Below are positions 18,862 through 27,999 of a stretch of DNA of 64,000 nt, piece after piece. The stretch spans positions 1-64,000 of the forward strand of contig UQTW01000010.1 of assembly GCA_900544115.1 (NCBI GenBank), given 5' to 3'. The stretch is from an uncultured Collinsella sp. GTDB taxonomy: Bacteria; Actinomycetota; Coriobacteriia; Coriobacteriales; Coriobacteriaceae. Under the pieces are notes generated by a model, which did not search any database, had not been told where the DNA came from, and worked only from the letters and a program-made list of their open reading frames with translations. Positions within the stretch are counted from its first letter, which is position 1; every line of letters begins with the position of its first letter. Position numbers and translations under genes: made by a program.

Positions 18862-19021
18862 GACCCTCCGCCGCCCATTAGACTACCCGTACCGCCCATC
18901 CGATTCTGTATTAAAAAACCCGCCAGGCTGTTGTAAAAATGGACATCAGCGCTACTATAGTTCCACTTGCACTTTGTCCCAGTGCAGTGTTTCCAGCCAT
19001 TTTTATACTGGGGGTAATGAT

Positions 19022-20002
19022 ATGAAGGACATCACCATCAGCCGCAGGAGCCTTCTGGTCTCCGCCGGTCTGCTCGCGCTCGCCCCGCTCGCCGGATGCG
19101 GCGGCAACTCTGGTTCCGGCTCTGCTGCCGCCGGTTCCGACTACACCATCGGCGTTCTGCAACTCACCGAGCACTCCGCACTCGATGCCGCCAACGACGG
19201 CTTTGTCAAGGCCATCAAGGAGAGCGGCCTTAAGGTCAAGATCGACCAGAAGAACGCCCAGAACGACCAGTCCACGTGTAAGTCCATTGCCGACAAGTTT
19301 GTGGGCGACAACGTCAACCTGATTTATGCCATCGCTACGCCCGCCGCGCAGGCTGCCGCCGGCGCCACGGCCGATATCCCCATCGTGGGCTGTGCCATCA
19401 CCGACTACGCCGCCTCCGGCCTGGTCCAGGACAACGACAAGCCCGGCACCAACGTCACGGGTGCTTCCGACCTCACCCCGGTCGCCGAGCAGCTCGAGAT
19501 GATGCAGAAGGTCCTGCCCAACGTTAAAAAGGTCGGCCTGCTCTACTGCACCGCCGAGTCCAACTCCGACGTCCAGATCAAGGCCGCCAAGAAGGAGCTC
19601 GACAAGCTGGGCCTCGAGTACACTGACTTCACCGTCTCGAGCTCCAACGAGATTCAGTCCGTCGTCGAGTCTGCCGTGGGCAAGGTCGACGCGCTGTACT
19701 CCCCCACCGACAACACCATCGCCGCGGGTGCCTCGCAGGTCGGCCAGATCTGCAAGGAGAACAAGCTCCCCTTCGTGACTGGCGAGGAGGGTATGTGCAT
19801 GGCCGGCGGCCTGTTCACCCTCTCGATCAACTATGAGGACCTGGGCTACGCCGCGGGCGAGATGGCCGTTAAGATCCTGAAGGGCGAGGCCAAGCCCGAA
19901 GACATGCCGATCAAGCACCTCTCGAGCAAGGACCTGGTCGTCGTCAAGAACGACGAAATGGCCGAGGCGCTGGGCATCGACCTTTCCGCTCTGAACGAGT
20001 AG
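19022..20002 (+). CDS. ABC transporter substrate-binding lipoprotein, TrpX-like
   Basis: 326 residues. Tat/Sec-like signal (SRRSLLVSAGLLALAPLAGC) with lipobox LAGC and lipidated Cys26, a Gly/Ser linker, then the ABC_sub_bind periplasmic fold (IGVLQLTEHSALDAANDGFV, LIYAIATPAAQAA, PIVGCAITDY, VGLLYCTAESNS). This family (COG2984) binds aromatic amino acids in characterised cases; here the ligand is inferred only. Surface-anchored partner of the two genes downstream. Upstream gap holds a possible promoter (TTGTAA, 16 nt, TACTAT). Confidence 0.88.
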   Translation: MKDITISRRSLLVSAGLLALAPLAGCGGNSGSGSAAAGSDYTIGVLQLTEHSALDAANDGFVKAIKESGLKVKIDQKNAQNDQSTCKSIADKFVGDNVNLIYAIATPAAQAAAGATADIPIVGCAITDYAASGLVQDNDKPGTNVTGASDLTPVAEQLEMMQKVLPNVKKVGLLYCTAESNSDVQIKAAKKELDKLGLEYTDFTVSSSNEIQSVVESAVGKVDALYSPTDNTIAAGASQVGQICKENKLPFVTGEEGMCMAGGLFTLSINYEDLGYAAGEMAVKILKGEAKPEDMPIKHLSSKDLVVVKNDEMAEALGIDLSALNE

Positions 20003-20071
20003 CGGCATGCGCGGCGATGTGCCTAGGGCCCATACTCGCGCCGTTGCCGTGTTATTCAATATCTGAGCCAC

Positions 20072-20103
20072 AGGGGCGAACGCCAAAGACCGGCGTTCGC
20101 CCT
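20072..20103 (+). terminator. Hairpin between binding-protein and permease genes
   Basis: AGGGGCGAACGCC pairs with GGCGTTCGCCCT, followed by the weak tail GCTTGTT. It may reduce read-through, giving more binding protein than permease, a common arrangement in such operons. Confidence 0.6.
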
Positions 20104-20206
20104 GCTTGTTACGGATGAGACAAAACATCCGGCCGCAGCTCTTTCATGCATTGTTACCGCTATCATGGTGACTCGCGTGTCCACCCTATCCTAGGAGGTA
20201 TGAAGC

Positions 20207-21130
20207 ATGCTCATTGCATTGCAGGGCGCCGTTTCGCAGGGCGTCCTCTGGGGCATTATGGTGCTTGGCGTGTTTATCACGTTCCGCCTGCTCGACATCC
20301 CCGATATGACCTGCGACGGCAGTTTTGCCCTCGGCGGCTGTGTCTGCGCCGTGCTCATCGTCAATAACGACGTCGACCCGCTGCTCGCCGTTTTGGCCGG
20401 CATGTGCGCCGGCGCCATCGCGGGCGCGGTCACGGGCATTTTGACCACCGTCTTTGAGATTCCCGCAATCCTCGCCGGAATCCTCACCCAGATCAGTCTG
20501 TGGTCCATCAACCTGCGTATCATGGGCAAGTCCAACACGCCCATCCTTGCCAAGGGCACTATCTTCTCGTCTGTCAGCAACATGACGGGTCTGCCGCAGT
20601 CCACTGTTGCCATTATCCTAGGCATCGTGCTGGCCGTGGCCATCGTCGCCATCCTGTACTGGTTCTTTGGCACCGAGATCGGCTCGGCACTGCGTGCCAC
20701 CGGCAACAACGAGTACATGATCCGCGCCCTGGGCGTTAACACCAACACCACCAAAATGATCGCCCTCGTGCTCTCCAACGCCCTCATTGGCCTTTCGGGT
20801 GCGCTCATCTGCCAGAGCCAGAAGTATGCCGACATTGGCATGGGCACCGGTGCCATCGTTATCGGTCTTGCCGCCATCGTCATCGGCGAGGTGCTCGGTC
20901 GCCTGCTGCCCGGCGGTCTCACGCAGTTCTCCGTCCGTCTGGCCTCCGCCGTCTTTGGCTCCGTGGTGTACTTCCTCATCCGCGCCATCGTGCTGCAGCT
21001 GGGCATGGACGCCAACGACATGAAACTGCTCTCTGCTGTGATTGTCGCCGTGGCCCTGTGCGTGCCCGTGGTTTGGGAGCGCTATAAGCTCCGCAGCTCC
21101 TACACGAAGGGAGATGAGGCAGATGCTTAA
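20207..21130 (+). CDS. ABC transporter permease, TrpY-like
   Basis: 307 residues, about eight membrane segments, in the branched-chain/aromatic amino-acid permease superfamily (COG4120). QGVLWGIMVLGVFITFRLLD with IPDMTCDGSFALGG is the characteristic N-terminus, and ALRATGNNEYMIRALGVNTN is the cytoplasmic loop that contacts the ATPase. AGGAGG lies before the ATG. Overlaps the ATPase start by 8 nt, so the two are translationally coupled. Confidence 0.9.
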   Translation: MLIALQGAVSQGVLWGIMVLGVFITFRLLDIPDMTCDGSFALGGCVCAVLIVNNDVDPLLAVLAGMCAGAIAGAVTGILTTVFEIPAILAGILTQISLWSINLRIMGKSNTPILAKGTIFSSVSNMTGLPQSTVAIILGIVLAVAIVAILYWFFGTEIGSALRATGNNEYMIRALGVNTNTTKMIALVLSNALIGLSGALICQSQKYADIGMGTGAIVIGLAAIVIGEVLGRLLPGGLTQFSVRLASAVFGSVVYFLIRAIVLQLGMDANDMKLLSAVIVAVALCVPVVWERYKLRSSYTKGDEADA

Positions 21131-21917
21131 GCTCTCGCACGTCAAGAAGACCTTTAACAAGGGCACCGTCACCGAGAAGCGCGCGCTCACCGGCGTCGAC
21201 CTTACCCTCAACGACGGCGACTTTGTAACTGTGATCGGCGGCAACGGCGCCGGCAAATCCACGCTGCTCAACATGATTGCCGGCGTATATCCGCTCGATT
21301 CGGGCGTTATCGAGCTCGACGGCACCGACATCTCGCGCCTGAGCGAGTCGCAGCGCGCCAAGTACCTGGGCCGCGTGTTCCAGGATCCCATGCGCGGCAC
21401 CGCAGCCGACATGCAGATTGCCGAGAACTTGGCCCTCGCCAAGCGTCGCGGCCAGCGTCGCGGCCTTTCGTGGGGCGTCACCAAGGCCGAGAAGGACGAG
21501 TACGTTGAGTTGCTCAAGCGCCTGGACCTTGGCCTGGACACGCGCCTCAACGCCAAGGTCGGCCTGCTTTCGGGTGGCCAGCGCCAGGCACTCACGCTGC
21601 TCATGGCCACGCTCACCAAGCCGCGCTTGCTGCTGCTCGACGAGCACACCGCGGCACTCGACCCCAAGACCGCCTCTAAGGTGCTCAATCTGACCGAGGA
21701 GATTGTCGACGAGAACCACCTGACCACGCTCATGGTCACGCACAACATGAATGACGCCATCCGTCTGGGCAATCGCCTGATCATGATGCACGAGGGCCAC
21801 GTTATCTACGACGTGGCGGGCGACGAGAAGAAGTCGCTCACCGTCGCCGACCTGCTGCAGAAGTTCGAGGAGGTCTCGGGCGGCGAGCTCGCCAACGACC
21901 GCATGCTGCTGAGCTAA
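21123..21917 (+). CDS. ABC transporter ATP-binding protein, TrpZ-like
   Basis: 264 residues. Walker A GGNGAGKST (39-47), signature LSGGQ (149-153), Walker B LLLLDE (169-174), and switch His in VTHNMNDA. Matches COG1101, the usual partner of the two preceding genes; powers import of the ligand taken up by the lipoprotein. Stop codon overlaps a terminator-like repeat. Confidence 0.93.
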   Translation: MLKLSHVKKTFNKGTVTEKRALTGVDLTLNDGDFVTVIGGNGAGKSTLLNMIAGVYPLDSGVIELDGTDISRLSESQRAKYLGRVFQDPMRGTAADMQIAENLALAKRRGQRRGLSWGVTKAEKDEYVELLKRLDLGLDTRLNAKVGLLSGGQRQALTLLMATLTKPRLLLLDEHTAALDPKTASKVLNLTEEIVDENHLTTLMVTHNMNDAIRLGNRLIMMHEGHVIYDVAGDEKKSLTVADLLQKFEEVSGGELANDRMLLS

Positions 21918-21957
21918 AACCTGCCAATAAGGGACAGGTTTATTTTGGCAGGTTTTA
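21917..21957 (+). terminator. Terminator-like repeat after the ABC operon
   Basis: AAACCTGCCA / TGGCAGGTTTT hairpin with the inner motif GGGACAGG. Divergent member of the dispersed repeat family also seen at 21971, 23019, 25753, 27766 and 29476. Confidence 0.75.
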
Positions 21958-21970
21958 TCTGCGCAAACGT

Positions 21971-22011
21971 CAAAACCGCCGCAAAGGAACAGATACCTTT
22001 GCGACGGTTTT
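21971..22011. repeat. Dispersed hairpin repeat, second adjacent copy
   Basis: AAAACCGCCGCAAAGG and CCTTTGCGACGGTTTT pair around AACAGATA; related by sequence and position to the repeat family with the GGGGACAGGCACC core. Confidence 0.7.
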
Positions 22012-22074
22012 CGCATATCATGTCGATAATCCAGCGTCAGCAGGAACCACTGGTTAAGAACTAAGGAAACTGCC

Positions 22075-22167
22075 ATGAGAAGACTCCTTCCCCGTCTTGC
22101 TTGACCGCCGCACTCCTTGCCGGCGTGCTCGCCGGCGGCCCAGCTTACGCCACCGCGGCCACCCCAT
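22075..22167 (+). pseudogene. Frameshifted remnant of a secreted-protein gene (signal peptide only)
   Basis: ATG at 22075 after AAGGAAACTGCC begins MRRLLPRLA and then meets TGA. Reading on with a one-base shift gives TAALLAGVLAGGPAYATAA, a textbook hydrophobic core and AxA-type cleavage site. Together they make a complete Sec signal peptide broken by a single-base deletion. The mature protein is missing: a terminator follows at 22181. Function of the lost gene cannot be told. Confidence 0.6.
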
Positions 22168-22180
22168 CTCAAGTTATCGG

Positions 22181-22209
22181 CCCGTCCGATGTGATCGGAC
22201 GGGCTTTTT
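22181..22209 (+). terminator. Terminator downstream of the signal-peptide remnant
   Basis: CCCGTCCGAT / ATCGGACGGG hairpin followed by CTTTTTG. Confidence 0.85.
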
Positions 22210-22252
22210 GGTGGGTATCATGGTTGAATGATCATTAGGAGGTTTTCCCTAC

Positions 22253-23020
22253 ATGGAATTGTTTGAACCGATTCTTCATTTCTTTGAGCAGCGCTGGGTC
22301 CACAACATCATCTGGGCCGTCATCTTGGTAATAGTCACCGCCATCGCCGCCAAGGTGGCATCCAAGACCCTGCGCCACCTACTCAACCGAGACGACAACC
22401 CGCTTCCCGCATCGAGCATCTTCATCAACATCGCGCGTGCCGTCATTTGGATGATCGGCGGCAGCTTTATCCTCGACAACTGCTTTGGCATTAACGCAAA
22501 CGCGCTCGTCGCCGCTCTTGGCGTCGGCGGCATCGCCATCTCGCTCGGCTTTCAGGACACGCTATCAAACCTTATCGGCGGCATGCAAGTGACCTTTATG
22601 GGCATCATCAAGCCCGGCGACAATATCGAGGTCGGCGGCGTGTCGGGCGTGGTCCAGGACATCACTTGGCGCCACACGACCATCGAGGACGCCTGCGGAC
22701 AGACCATCATCGTCCCCAACTCCAACATCTCCAAGAACACACTCGTGCACCTCATGCCCTTTGGACGCGTTGTCGTTCCCGTCGCGGTGAAGGACACGTC
22801 AAAGTGGGACTCGCTCGATGCGCTGGCAGACGAGCTCGCCTGTGCCACCAAGGTCGCCGTTTCACCCATCTCGGGCTTTGACAAGGAACCCTACGTGCTC
22901 TTTAGCGAGATCGGCGACTTTGGCATTAAGGGTAAGATCATCTTTATCGTCAGTGACGACAGCACCACCTTTACGGCAGCCGACGCCTGCATCCGCGCCA
23001 TCGCCCCCATCATCGCCTAA
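22253..23020 (+). CDS. Small-conductance mechanosensitive channel, MscS family
   Basis: 255 residues. Three N-terminal membrane helices, the last being the pore helix with ALVAALGVGGIAISLGFQDT followed by LSNLIGGM; then the cytoplasmic beta domain (IIKPGDNIEVGGVSGVVQDI) and vestibule. Opens under membrane tension to release solutes during hypo-osmotic shock. AGGAGG about 8 nt before the ATG. Its stop codon is fused to a terminator-like repeat. Confidence 0.93.
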   Translation: MELFEPILHFFEQRWVHNIIWAVILVIVTAIAAKVASKTLRHLLNRDDNPLPASSIFINIARAVIWMIGGSFILDNCFGINANALVAALGVGGIAISLGFQDTLSNLIGGMQVTFMGIIKPGDNIEVGGVSGVVQDITWRHTTIEDACGQTIIVPNSNISKNTLVHLMPFGRVVVPVAVKDTSKWDSLDALADELACATKVAVSPISGFDKEPYVLFSEIGDFGIKGKIIFIVSDDSTTFTAADACIRAIAPIIA

Positions 23021-23058
23021 AACCACCGCAAAGGGGACAGGCACCTTTGTGGTGGTTT
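23019..23058. repeat. Dispersed terminator-like hairpin repeat
   Basis: AAAACCACCGCAAAGGGGAC with AGGCACCTTTGTGGTGGTTT; perfect outer arms. Overlaps the mscS stop, so it very likely terminates that gene. Confidence 0.8.
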
Positions 23059-23114
23059 CGCATCGTGGTACCATGGTTCATATCGTTGTTTAAACGACTA
23101 AGGGAGTAGACACC

Positions 23115-25037
23115 ATGGAAGAGGCCTATCGTCAAGCGCGCAAGCGCGGCGAACAGGGACGCCGTCGCGCCATCAGCCAAAGCGAGCATCCATATCTTAC
23201 GGACCTCGACAGCTTGGTCGCCCAGCTTCCCTGCGGGCAGCGCGAGAACATCGGCCTGCGGGACATTCCGCTCGAAATGGTCGTCGGCACGGTTACCAAA
23301 GGTCGCCAGTCCGCCTTTTCGTGTAACTTTATGCCGCTGCTCCCCTGGAATACCGAATTCGCCCGCAAATGGTCCAACCTCTACGATATCCAAATCTCCG
23401 AGGGCTACCGCGACCCCATCATCGTCACCGAGTTCATGCACCGCTTTTACGTCCAAGAGGGCAACAAGCGTGTCAGCGTCCTCAAATTCCTTGACGCTCC
23501 GACGGTTTCGGCCAAGGTGACGCGTCTGTACCCCGGTAAGTGGGATTCCGTCGAGAGCCGCCTGTACGGTGAGTTTTGCGCCTTTTGGTACGTATGCCCC
23601 CTGTACGAGATTGAGTTTTCGCGCGAGGGCAGCTACGAGATGCTTGCCAAAATGCTCGGCCAAGATCTTGTCGAAAAATGGCCTCAAAAGAAGGTCGACT
23701 ACCTACGTCACACCTTCCTGCTCTTTAAGCGCGCCTATCTTCGCGCGGGCGGCGACCACTTGGACATTACGCCTGCCGATGCCATGCTCGTCTACCTCAA
23801 CGTCTACAACCAGGACCGTCTGCTGGATACGCCGACGGATATCGTCGTCAACCGTCTGTGCAAGATTTGGCGCGAGCTTGTCATTGCCGGCAAAAGCGAC
23901 GAGGACAAAGTCGATCTTGTCGAAGCGCCGCAGCCCAACGAGAAAGAGGGCGCACCGACAAAAGCTACCTCGGGCGTGCTCAACTTCTTTATGAGCAAGA
24001 CCGTCTACTCCACTGCCAATCCCATGCGAATCGCCTTTATCCACGAGTTTCCCTGTGCCACGTCGAGCTGGGACAGCCTACACGACCAGGGCCGCCGGTA
24101 TCTTGATGAGCACTTTGGCGGCATCGTGCGCACCGAGGCGTTCGAGGACTGCCACGATTCGGACGTGTTCTACGCCGCCGTCGAGACAGCCGTAAAGCAC
24201 GGGGCGAACGTCATCTTCTCGACCTCACACCGGCTCATGGAATACACGCTCAGGGCGTCAGTCGAGTATCCCCAGGTGCGGTTCCTTAACTGCTCAATCG
24301 GCCTTCCCCACCAAAGCGTCCGCTCGTACTTTGGAAAGATGTACGAGGCCAAGTTCCTACTGGGCGCCCTTGCCGCCAGCATGGCCGACAACCACCGTAT
24401 TGGCTACCATGCGTCGGTCTTCGCCTCGGGCGCGCTGAGCGAAATCAACGCCTTCGCTATCGGTGCCTCGCTGCTCGACCCTCGTGCGCAGATTATCCTC
24501 ACTTGGGGAGATGTTCCCGCCGGCGGTCTTGCCGAAGCCATGTGTCGCGAGGGCGTGAGCGTCATGACCGGCGCCGATATGTCCAAGTCTCTCGAGGACC
24601 CCACCGCCTACGGGCTTCACCGTCTGGTAAACGGCAAGGAAGTTACCGGTATTGCTATGCCGGTATGGAACTGGGGCCGTTACTACGAACTCATCGTACG
24701 CAGCCTACTGCACGGCACATGGGACGAGACCGCCGATGACCAGCAGGTGCGCGCCGTCAACTACTGGTACGGTATGAGCTCCGGCGTCATCGATATTCGC
24801 TACGCTCCGGGCCTACCCTATCAGACGCGTAAACTTGTGCAGCTGCTTCGCAACGGCATTGTCGAGGGCTCCATCAACCCATTTGGCGGCGAGCTCCACA
24901 GCCAGGACGGCGTGGTTCAGATTGAGGGCTTCCCTCCCCTGCCGAGTACGCAGATTGTCGAGATGAACTGGCTGGCTGACAACGTTATAGGCTCGATTCC
25001 GCAGCTCGATAACGAGCCGGAGGTCCGTGCCCTATGA
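23115..25037 (+). CDS. Cytosolic protein with ParB-like N-terminal and BMP-family C-terminal domain
   Basis: 640 residues, no signal peptide. Residues about 95-150 (IQISEGYRDPIIVTEFMHRF, YVQEGNKRVSVLKFL) look like a ParB/sulfiredoxin-type domain, with EGNKRVSVLK matching the ExNRR-type motif. Residues about 300-610 match basic-membrane-protein (PnrA/Med-like) ligand-binding folds: RIAFIHEFPCATSSWDSLHD, ANVIFSTSHRLMEYTL, LNCSIGLPHQSVRSYFGKMY. BMP domains normally bind nucleosides outside the cell; here the chain appears intracellular, so a sensor role is possible. Overlaps the phosphoesterase gene by 4 nt (ATGA). Confidence 0.7.
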   Translation: MEEAYRQARKRGEQGRRRAISQSEHPYLTDLDSLVAQLPCGQRENIGLRDIPLEMVVGTVTKGRQSAFSCNFMPLLPWNTEFARKWSNLYDIQISEGYRDPIIVTEFMHRFYVQEGNKRVSVLKFLDAPTVSAKVTRLYPGKWDSVESRLYGEFCAFWYVCPLYEIEFSREGSYEMLAKMLGQDLVEKWPQKKVDYLRHTFLLFKRAYLRAGGDHLDITPADAMLVYLNVYNQDRLLDTPTDIVVNRLCKIWRELVIAGKSDEDKVDLVEAPQPNEKEGAPTKATSGVLNFFMSKTVYSTANPMRIAFIHEFPCATSSWDSLHDQGRRYLDEHFGGIVRTEAFEDCHDSDVFYAAVETAVKHGANVIFSTSHRLMEYTLRASVEYPQVRFLNCSIGLPHQSVRSYFGKMYEAKFLLGALAASMADNHRIGYHASVFASGALSEINAFAIGASLLDPRAQIILTWGDVPAGGLAEAMCREGVSVMTGADMSKSLEDPTAYGLHRLVNGKEVTGIAMPVWNWGRYYELIVRSLLHGTWDETADDQQVRAVNYWYGMSSGVIDIRYAPGLPYQTRKLVQLLRNGIVEGSINPFGGELHSQDGVVQIEGFPPLPSTQIVEMNWLADNVIGSIPQLDNEPEVRAL

Positions 25038-25744
25038 ATATCCTAGCCATTGCCGATGTAGAGGAGCGCTGCCTGTGGGAATGTTTTCGCAAGGAGCGCT
25101 TTGAGGACGTTGACCTGATTCTATCCGCAGGCGACCTGGATCCGGACTATCTTGAGTTTTTGGTCACTGTCATCAACAAACCGCTTGTGTACGTTCGTGG
25201 CAACCACGACGACCGCTACGCGCGCCATGCACCGGGCGGGTGCATTTGTGTTGAGGACAGCGTATATGTGTACCGAGGTATTCGCATTGCGGGTCTGGGC
25301 GGTTCCATGCGCTACCGCGACGGCGCGAACATGTATACCGAGCGCGAGATGGCAAAACGCATGCGCAAGCTATCGCGAAAAATCGCACTGGTAGACGGAT
25401 GCGATATTCTACTTACCCATGCACCCGTCGCAGGCATGGGCGACCTGGACGACCTGCCGCATCGAGGATTCGAGTGCTTTAATGCGGCTCTTGAGTCTTG
25501 GGGTCCCGACTATATGATTCACGGGCATGTGCACCAAAGCTACGGCCCCAACTTTCAACGCGAGCGCCAACACCCATGCGGAACGAAGATTGTCAACGCC
25601 TGCGGCTATACCAAGATCGAAATTGACGAGGCGCGCTACCCCACGCGCGGTTGGAAGGCCGCTTGGCTCAACTCGCAAACCATGCGCCGCGAGCTCAAAC
25701 GCCACGAAGCAATCGAGTCTTCAACCGCCAGAACCCCCTGGTAA
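25034..25744 (+). CDS. Metallophosphoesterase
   Basis: 236 residues, calcineurin-like dinuclear metal phosphoesterase: AIADVEE (a variant of the D-x-H motif, with the His replaced), LILSAGDLDPDYLEFL (GDxxD-like), VYVRGNHDDRY (GNHD/E), ILLTHAP, and IHGHVHQSYG (GHxH). The changed first motif could alter metal site M1. Translationally coupled to the BMP-domain gene, so the two probably act together, perhaps on nucleotides. Substrate unknown. Confidence 0.82.
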   Translation: MNILAIADVEERCLWECFRKERFEDVDLILSAGDLDPDYLEFLVTVINKPLVYVRGNHDDRYARHAPGGCICVEDSVYVYRGIRIAGLGGSMRYRDGANMYTEREMAKRMRKLSRKIALVDGCDILLTHAPVAGMGDLDDLPHRGFECFNAALESWGPDYMIHGHVHQSYGPNFQRERQHPCGTKIVNACGYTKIEIDEARYPTRGWKAAWLNSQTMRRELKRHEAIESSTARTPW

Positions 25745-25752
25745 CTGCCAAC

Positions 25753-25813
25753 AACCACCACGAAGGGGATAGGCACCTTTATGGTGGTTTTGCTGACTCG
25801 TCCGACCTGTCCA
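25753..25813. repeat. Dispersed terminator-like hairpin repeat
   Basis: ACCACCACGAAGGGGATAGG with CACCTTTATGGTGGTTTT. Its flank TGCTGACTCGTCCGACCTGT is identical to that of the copy at 27766, so the repeated unit is about 60 bp long. Follows the phosphoesterase stop. Confidence 0.8.
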
Positions 25814-25976
25814 TCACGGTGCTTGTGTAATTAACGAGAACACTCATTGTTTTGTAAGGACGGCGCTCACGTGCCGTCTTTTTTTGTCAACTTATGCAGT
25901 CTCGACCGTGTTGTATGTAGAGGGACCTCGCGAGACGCCTTCCCTATATCCACCACGACCAATTGGAGGTGACACT

Positions 25977-26537
25977 ATGCCTGCACGCCGTAACCGCAAT
26001 AGCACGCTCCGATGCGATGCCGATCAGATCGAGCGGGAAGCAAAGCGCTTGGTCGACACGTATTCCGACCTCATCCTTCGATTGTGCTATTCGGCCCTTG
26101 GATCCGCTGACGACGCTCAAGACATCTGCCAGGACACGCTGATCAAGATTCTCCAACGCACTCAACCGTTCGACTCGCTCGAACACGAACGTGCTTGGGT
26201 GATCCGAGTCGCACTGAACGCATGTCGCGATATCGGCCGTACGCACGCGAATCACCCGGTTGTCGACCTCGATTCGCTCCCCGATTTCTGCGCACCCGTA
26301 ACACATACCGAGCAAGAATTCGCGCAACGCGACTGCGCCATTCTTTCCGCTGTCACGGCCCTGCCTCAAGCACAGCGCATCGCCATCTTTTTGCACTACT
26401 ACGCAGGCATGAGCATCAGGGAAATCGCAGACGCCGTTCACGCGACGCCAGCTGCAACCGCCCAGCACCTTAGCCGCGGACGTGCGTCACTTCGGCTTTC
26501 CTTGAAAGGAGACCACAATGACTACGAATTCGAATGA
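25977..26537 (+). CDS. ECF-type RNA polymerase sigma factor
   Basis: 186 residues. Sigma region 2 (LVDTYSDLILRLCYSALGSA, DDAQDICQDTLIKI) and region 4 (ALPQAQRIAIFLHYYAGMSI, REIADAVHATPAATAQHLSR) with little between, as in extracytoplasmic-function sigma factors. GGAGGTG before the ATG; longer frames lack homology. Overlaps the anti-sigma-like gene by 20 nt. Confidence 0.9.
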   Translation: MPARRNRNSTLRCDADQIEREAKRLVDTYSDLILRLCYSALGSADDAQDICQDTLIKILQRTQPFDSLEHERAWVIRVALNACRDIGRTHANHPVVDLDSLPDFCAPVTHTEQEFAQRDCAILSAVTALPQAQRIAIFLHYYAGMSIREIADAVHATPAATAQHLSRGRASLRLSLKGDHNDYEFE

Positions 26538-27648
26538 CTATCGCCACGCCCTGGAGCACATTTCGTTTACCGATAATGCGAAGCAGCACATGGCAAACTC
26601 GATTGCTCAGTCCGTCGCCTCAAGCGATGCGGCGACCGCTCAAAGCAACTTTAATGGCACGCGACGCAAGCCGCGCATCGCCCGCCATCCCGTAAGAACA
26701 GTCGCTCGCATTGCCGCTGTAACGGCAGTCCTCGCTATCGTCATTGGAGGCGCTGGCACGGCTATGGCAACAGGCGTCCTGCCGCTTCCTTCTGACATGC
26801 TTTCCGACATCTTTGACGGACCTGCTTCTCAAACCGAGATCATCGACCGTATTGGCCGGCCCGTCGGTGCTAGCTGCTCCAACAACGGAGTCACCGTGAC
26901 CGCCGACGCCATCATGGGCGACAAGGATATGGTTACCATCGCCTATACGCTTACGTTCGACGATCCCGCTGCCCTGAAAAAGCTTTCCGAGCCGGGCGAG
27001 AACGGAACTATCGCCGGAAGTGTCGATGGAAACGTATACGTTGATGGCGAGCATGGCGGCCAAGGCCAATCATGGCTCATTGACAAGAACCCCAATGACT
27101 CCAGCATTCAATACTTTGCACAGTTCAGCGTTGAATCACCCGGCCTTATGGGCAGGACCGTCCGCACGCATATCAACTCTCTCGTTGTGCCACGTGCTGG
27201 CAAAGAGCTTCCCGAGTATAAGAAAATACTTACGGGCCCATGGGATCTTAAGTTCCAGCTGAATTACGAAGATACATCCGTTACGATTCCCGCGCCCAAA
27301 TCGGTCAACTTTAACGGCACCAAGGCGACGATTCAAGAGGCCACCGTATCCTGCGTTGGCGTTTCAGTCCGCTACAACATAGATCGTTCCATCGAACACG
27401 ACAACAACAGCTGCAAGATGTCTCAAAACATGGAGGAGTCTATGGATGCCGTTGGCAACATACCCCTCATCGTGACGTTCAAAGACGGTCATGTTGAGGA
27501 CGCAACCAGCCACAGCGGCTATTTCGCAAATAAACTGGATAACGGCACCACTGATGTCCACAAGACCTGGCCGTTCTCGCAAGTTTGTGACACAGACAAG
27601 ATTGCAAGCGTACAAATTGGCGATACGGTCATTCCCATGAATTCGTAA
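26518..27648 (+). CDS. Membrane-anchored anti-sigma factor-like protein (DUF4179-type)
   Basis: 376 residues. N-terminal cytoplasmic segment (1-60), one membrane helix (IAAVTAVLAIVIGGAGTAMA, about 65-85), and an external domain with strand-rich blocks (VTVTADAIMGDKDMVTIAYT) as in DUF4179 proteins. Such proteins sit beside ECF sigma genes and hold the sigma factor at the membrane until a signal arrives. The overlap with the sigma gene supports this. The signal is unknown. AAAGGAG lies before the ATG. Confidence 0.82.
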   Translation: MTTNSNDYRHALEHISFTDNAKQHMANSIAQSVASSDAATAQSNFNGTRRKPRIARHPVRTVARIAAVTAVLAIVIGGAGTAMATGVLPLPSDMLSDIFDGPASQTEIIDRIGRPVGASCSNNGVTVTADAIMGDKDMVTIAYTLTFDDPAALKKLSEPGENGTIAGSVDGNVYVDGEHGGQGQSWLIDKNPNDSSIQYFAQFSVESPGLMGRTVRTHINSLVVPRAGKELPEYKKILTGPWDLKFQLNYEDTSVTIPAPKSVNFNGTKATIQEATVSCVGVSVRYNIDRSIEHDNNSCKMSQNMEESMDAVGNIPLIVTFKDGHVEDATSHSGYFANKLDNGTTDVHKTWPFSQVCDTDKIASVQIGDTVIPMNS

Positions 27649-27765
27649 CGCTACGCGGCTCGTATATGCACCCGGTTCCGCACTTCGCGTCTAAAGATGC
27701 GCTGTCATCGAGCAGCGTGAGCGCAAGGCCGCCCGTATGGTCGGCTGGGAACACCTCGTTGCGCT

Positions 27766-27828
27766 AAAAACCACCACGAAGGGGACAGGCACCTTTGTGG
27801 TGGTTTTGCTGACTCGTCCGACCTGTCC
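27766..27828. repeat. Dispersed terminator-like hairpin repeat
   Basis: AAAACCACCACGAAGGGGAC with AGGCACCTTTGTGGTGGTTT and the same 20-nt flank as the 25753 copy. Preceded, from 27649, by about 115 nt in which I see no gene. Confidence 0.8.
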
Positions 27829-27838
27829 CAACGGCTTG

Positions 27839-27973
27839 TCTCAATCTGTAACAGGTAGGGCCCAAATAATCGGTTAGCTGTTACAGATCGAGACAGACCA
27901 CGGATGCTCGGCCGAAAATCTCAATCTGTAACAGGTAGGAACGATTTTGCCCCTTAGATGTTACAGATTGAGA
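27839..27973. repeat. Two copies of the TCTCAATCTGTAACAG palindrome
   Basis: Copies 27839-27894 and 27919-27973. Each has TCTCAATCTGTAACAG at the left and CTGTTACAGATTGAGA (or one-base variants) at the right, separated by about 23-25 nt of unrelated sequence. Same family as the five copies that flank the CRISPR-Cas locus. Confidence 0.85.
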
Positions 27974-27999
27974 TATTTGACAGCTTGAATCGGCATCGC

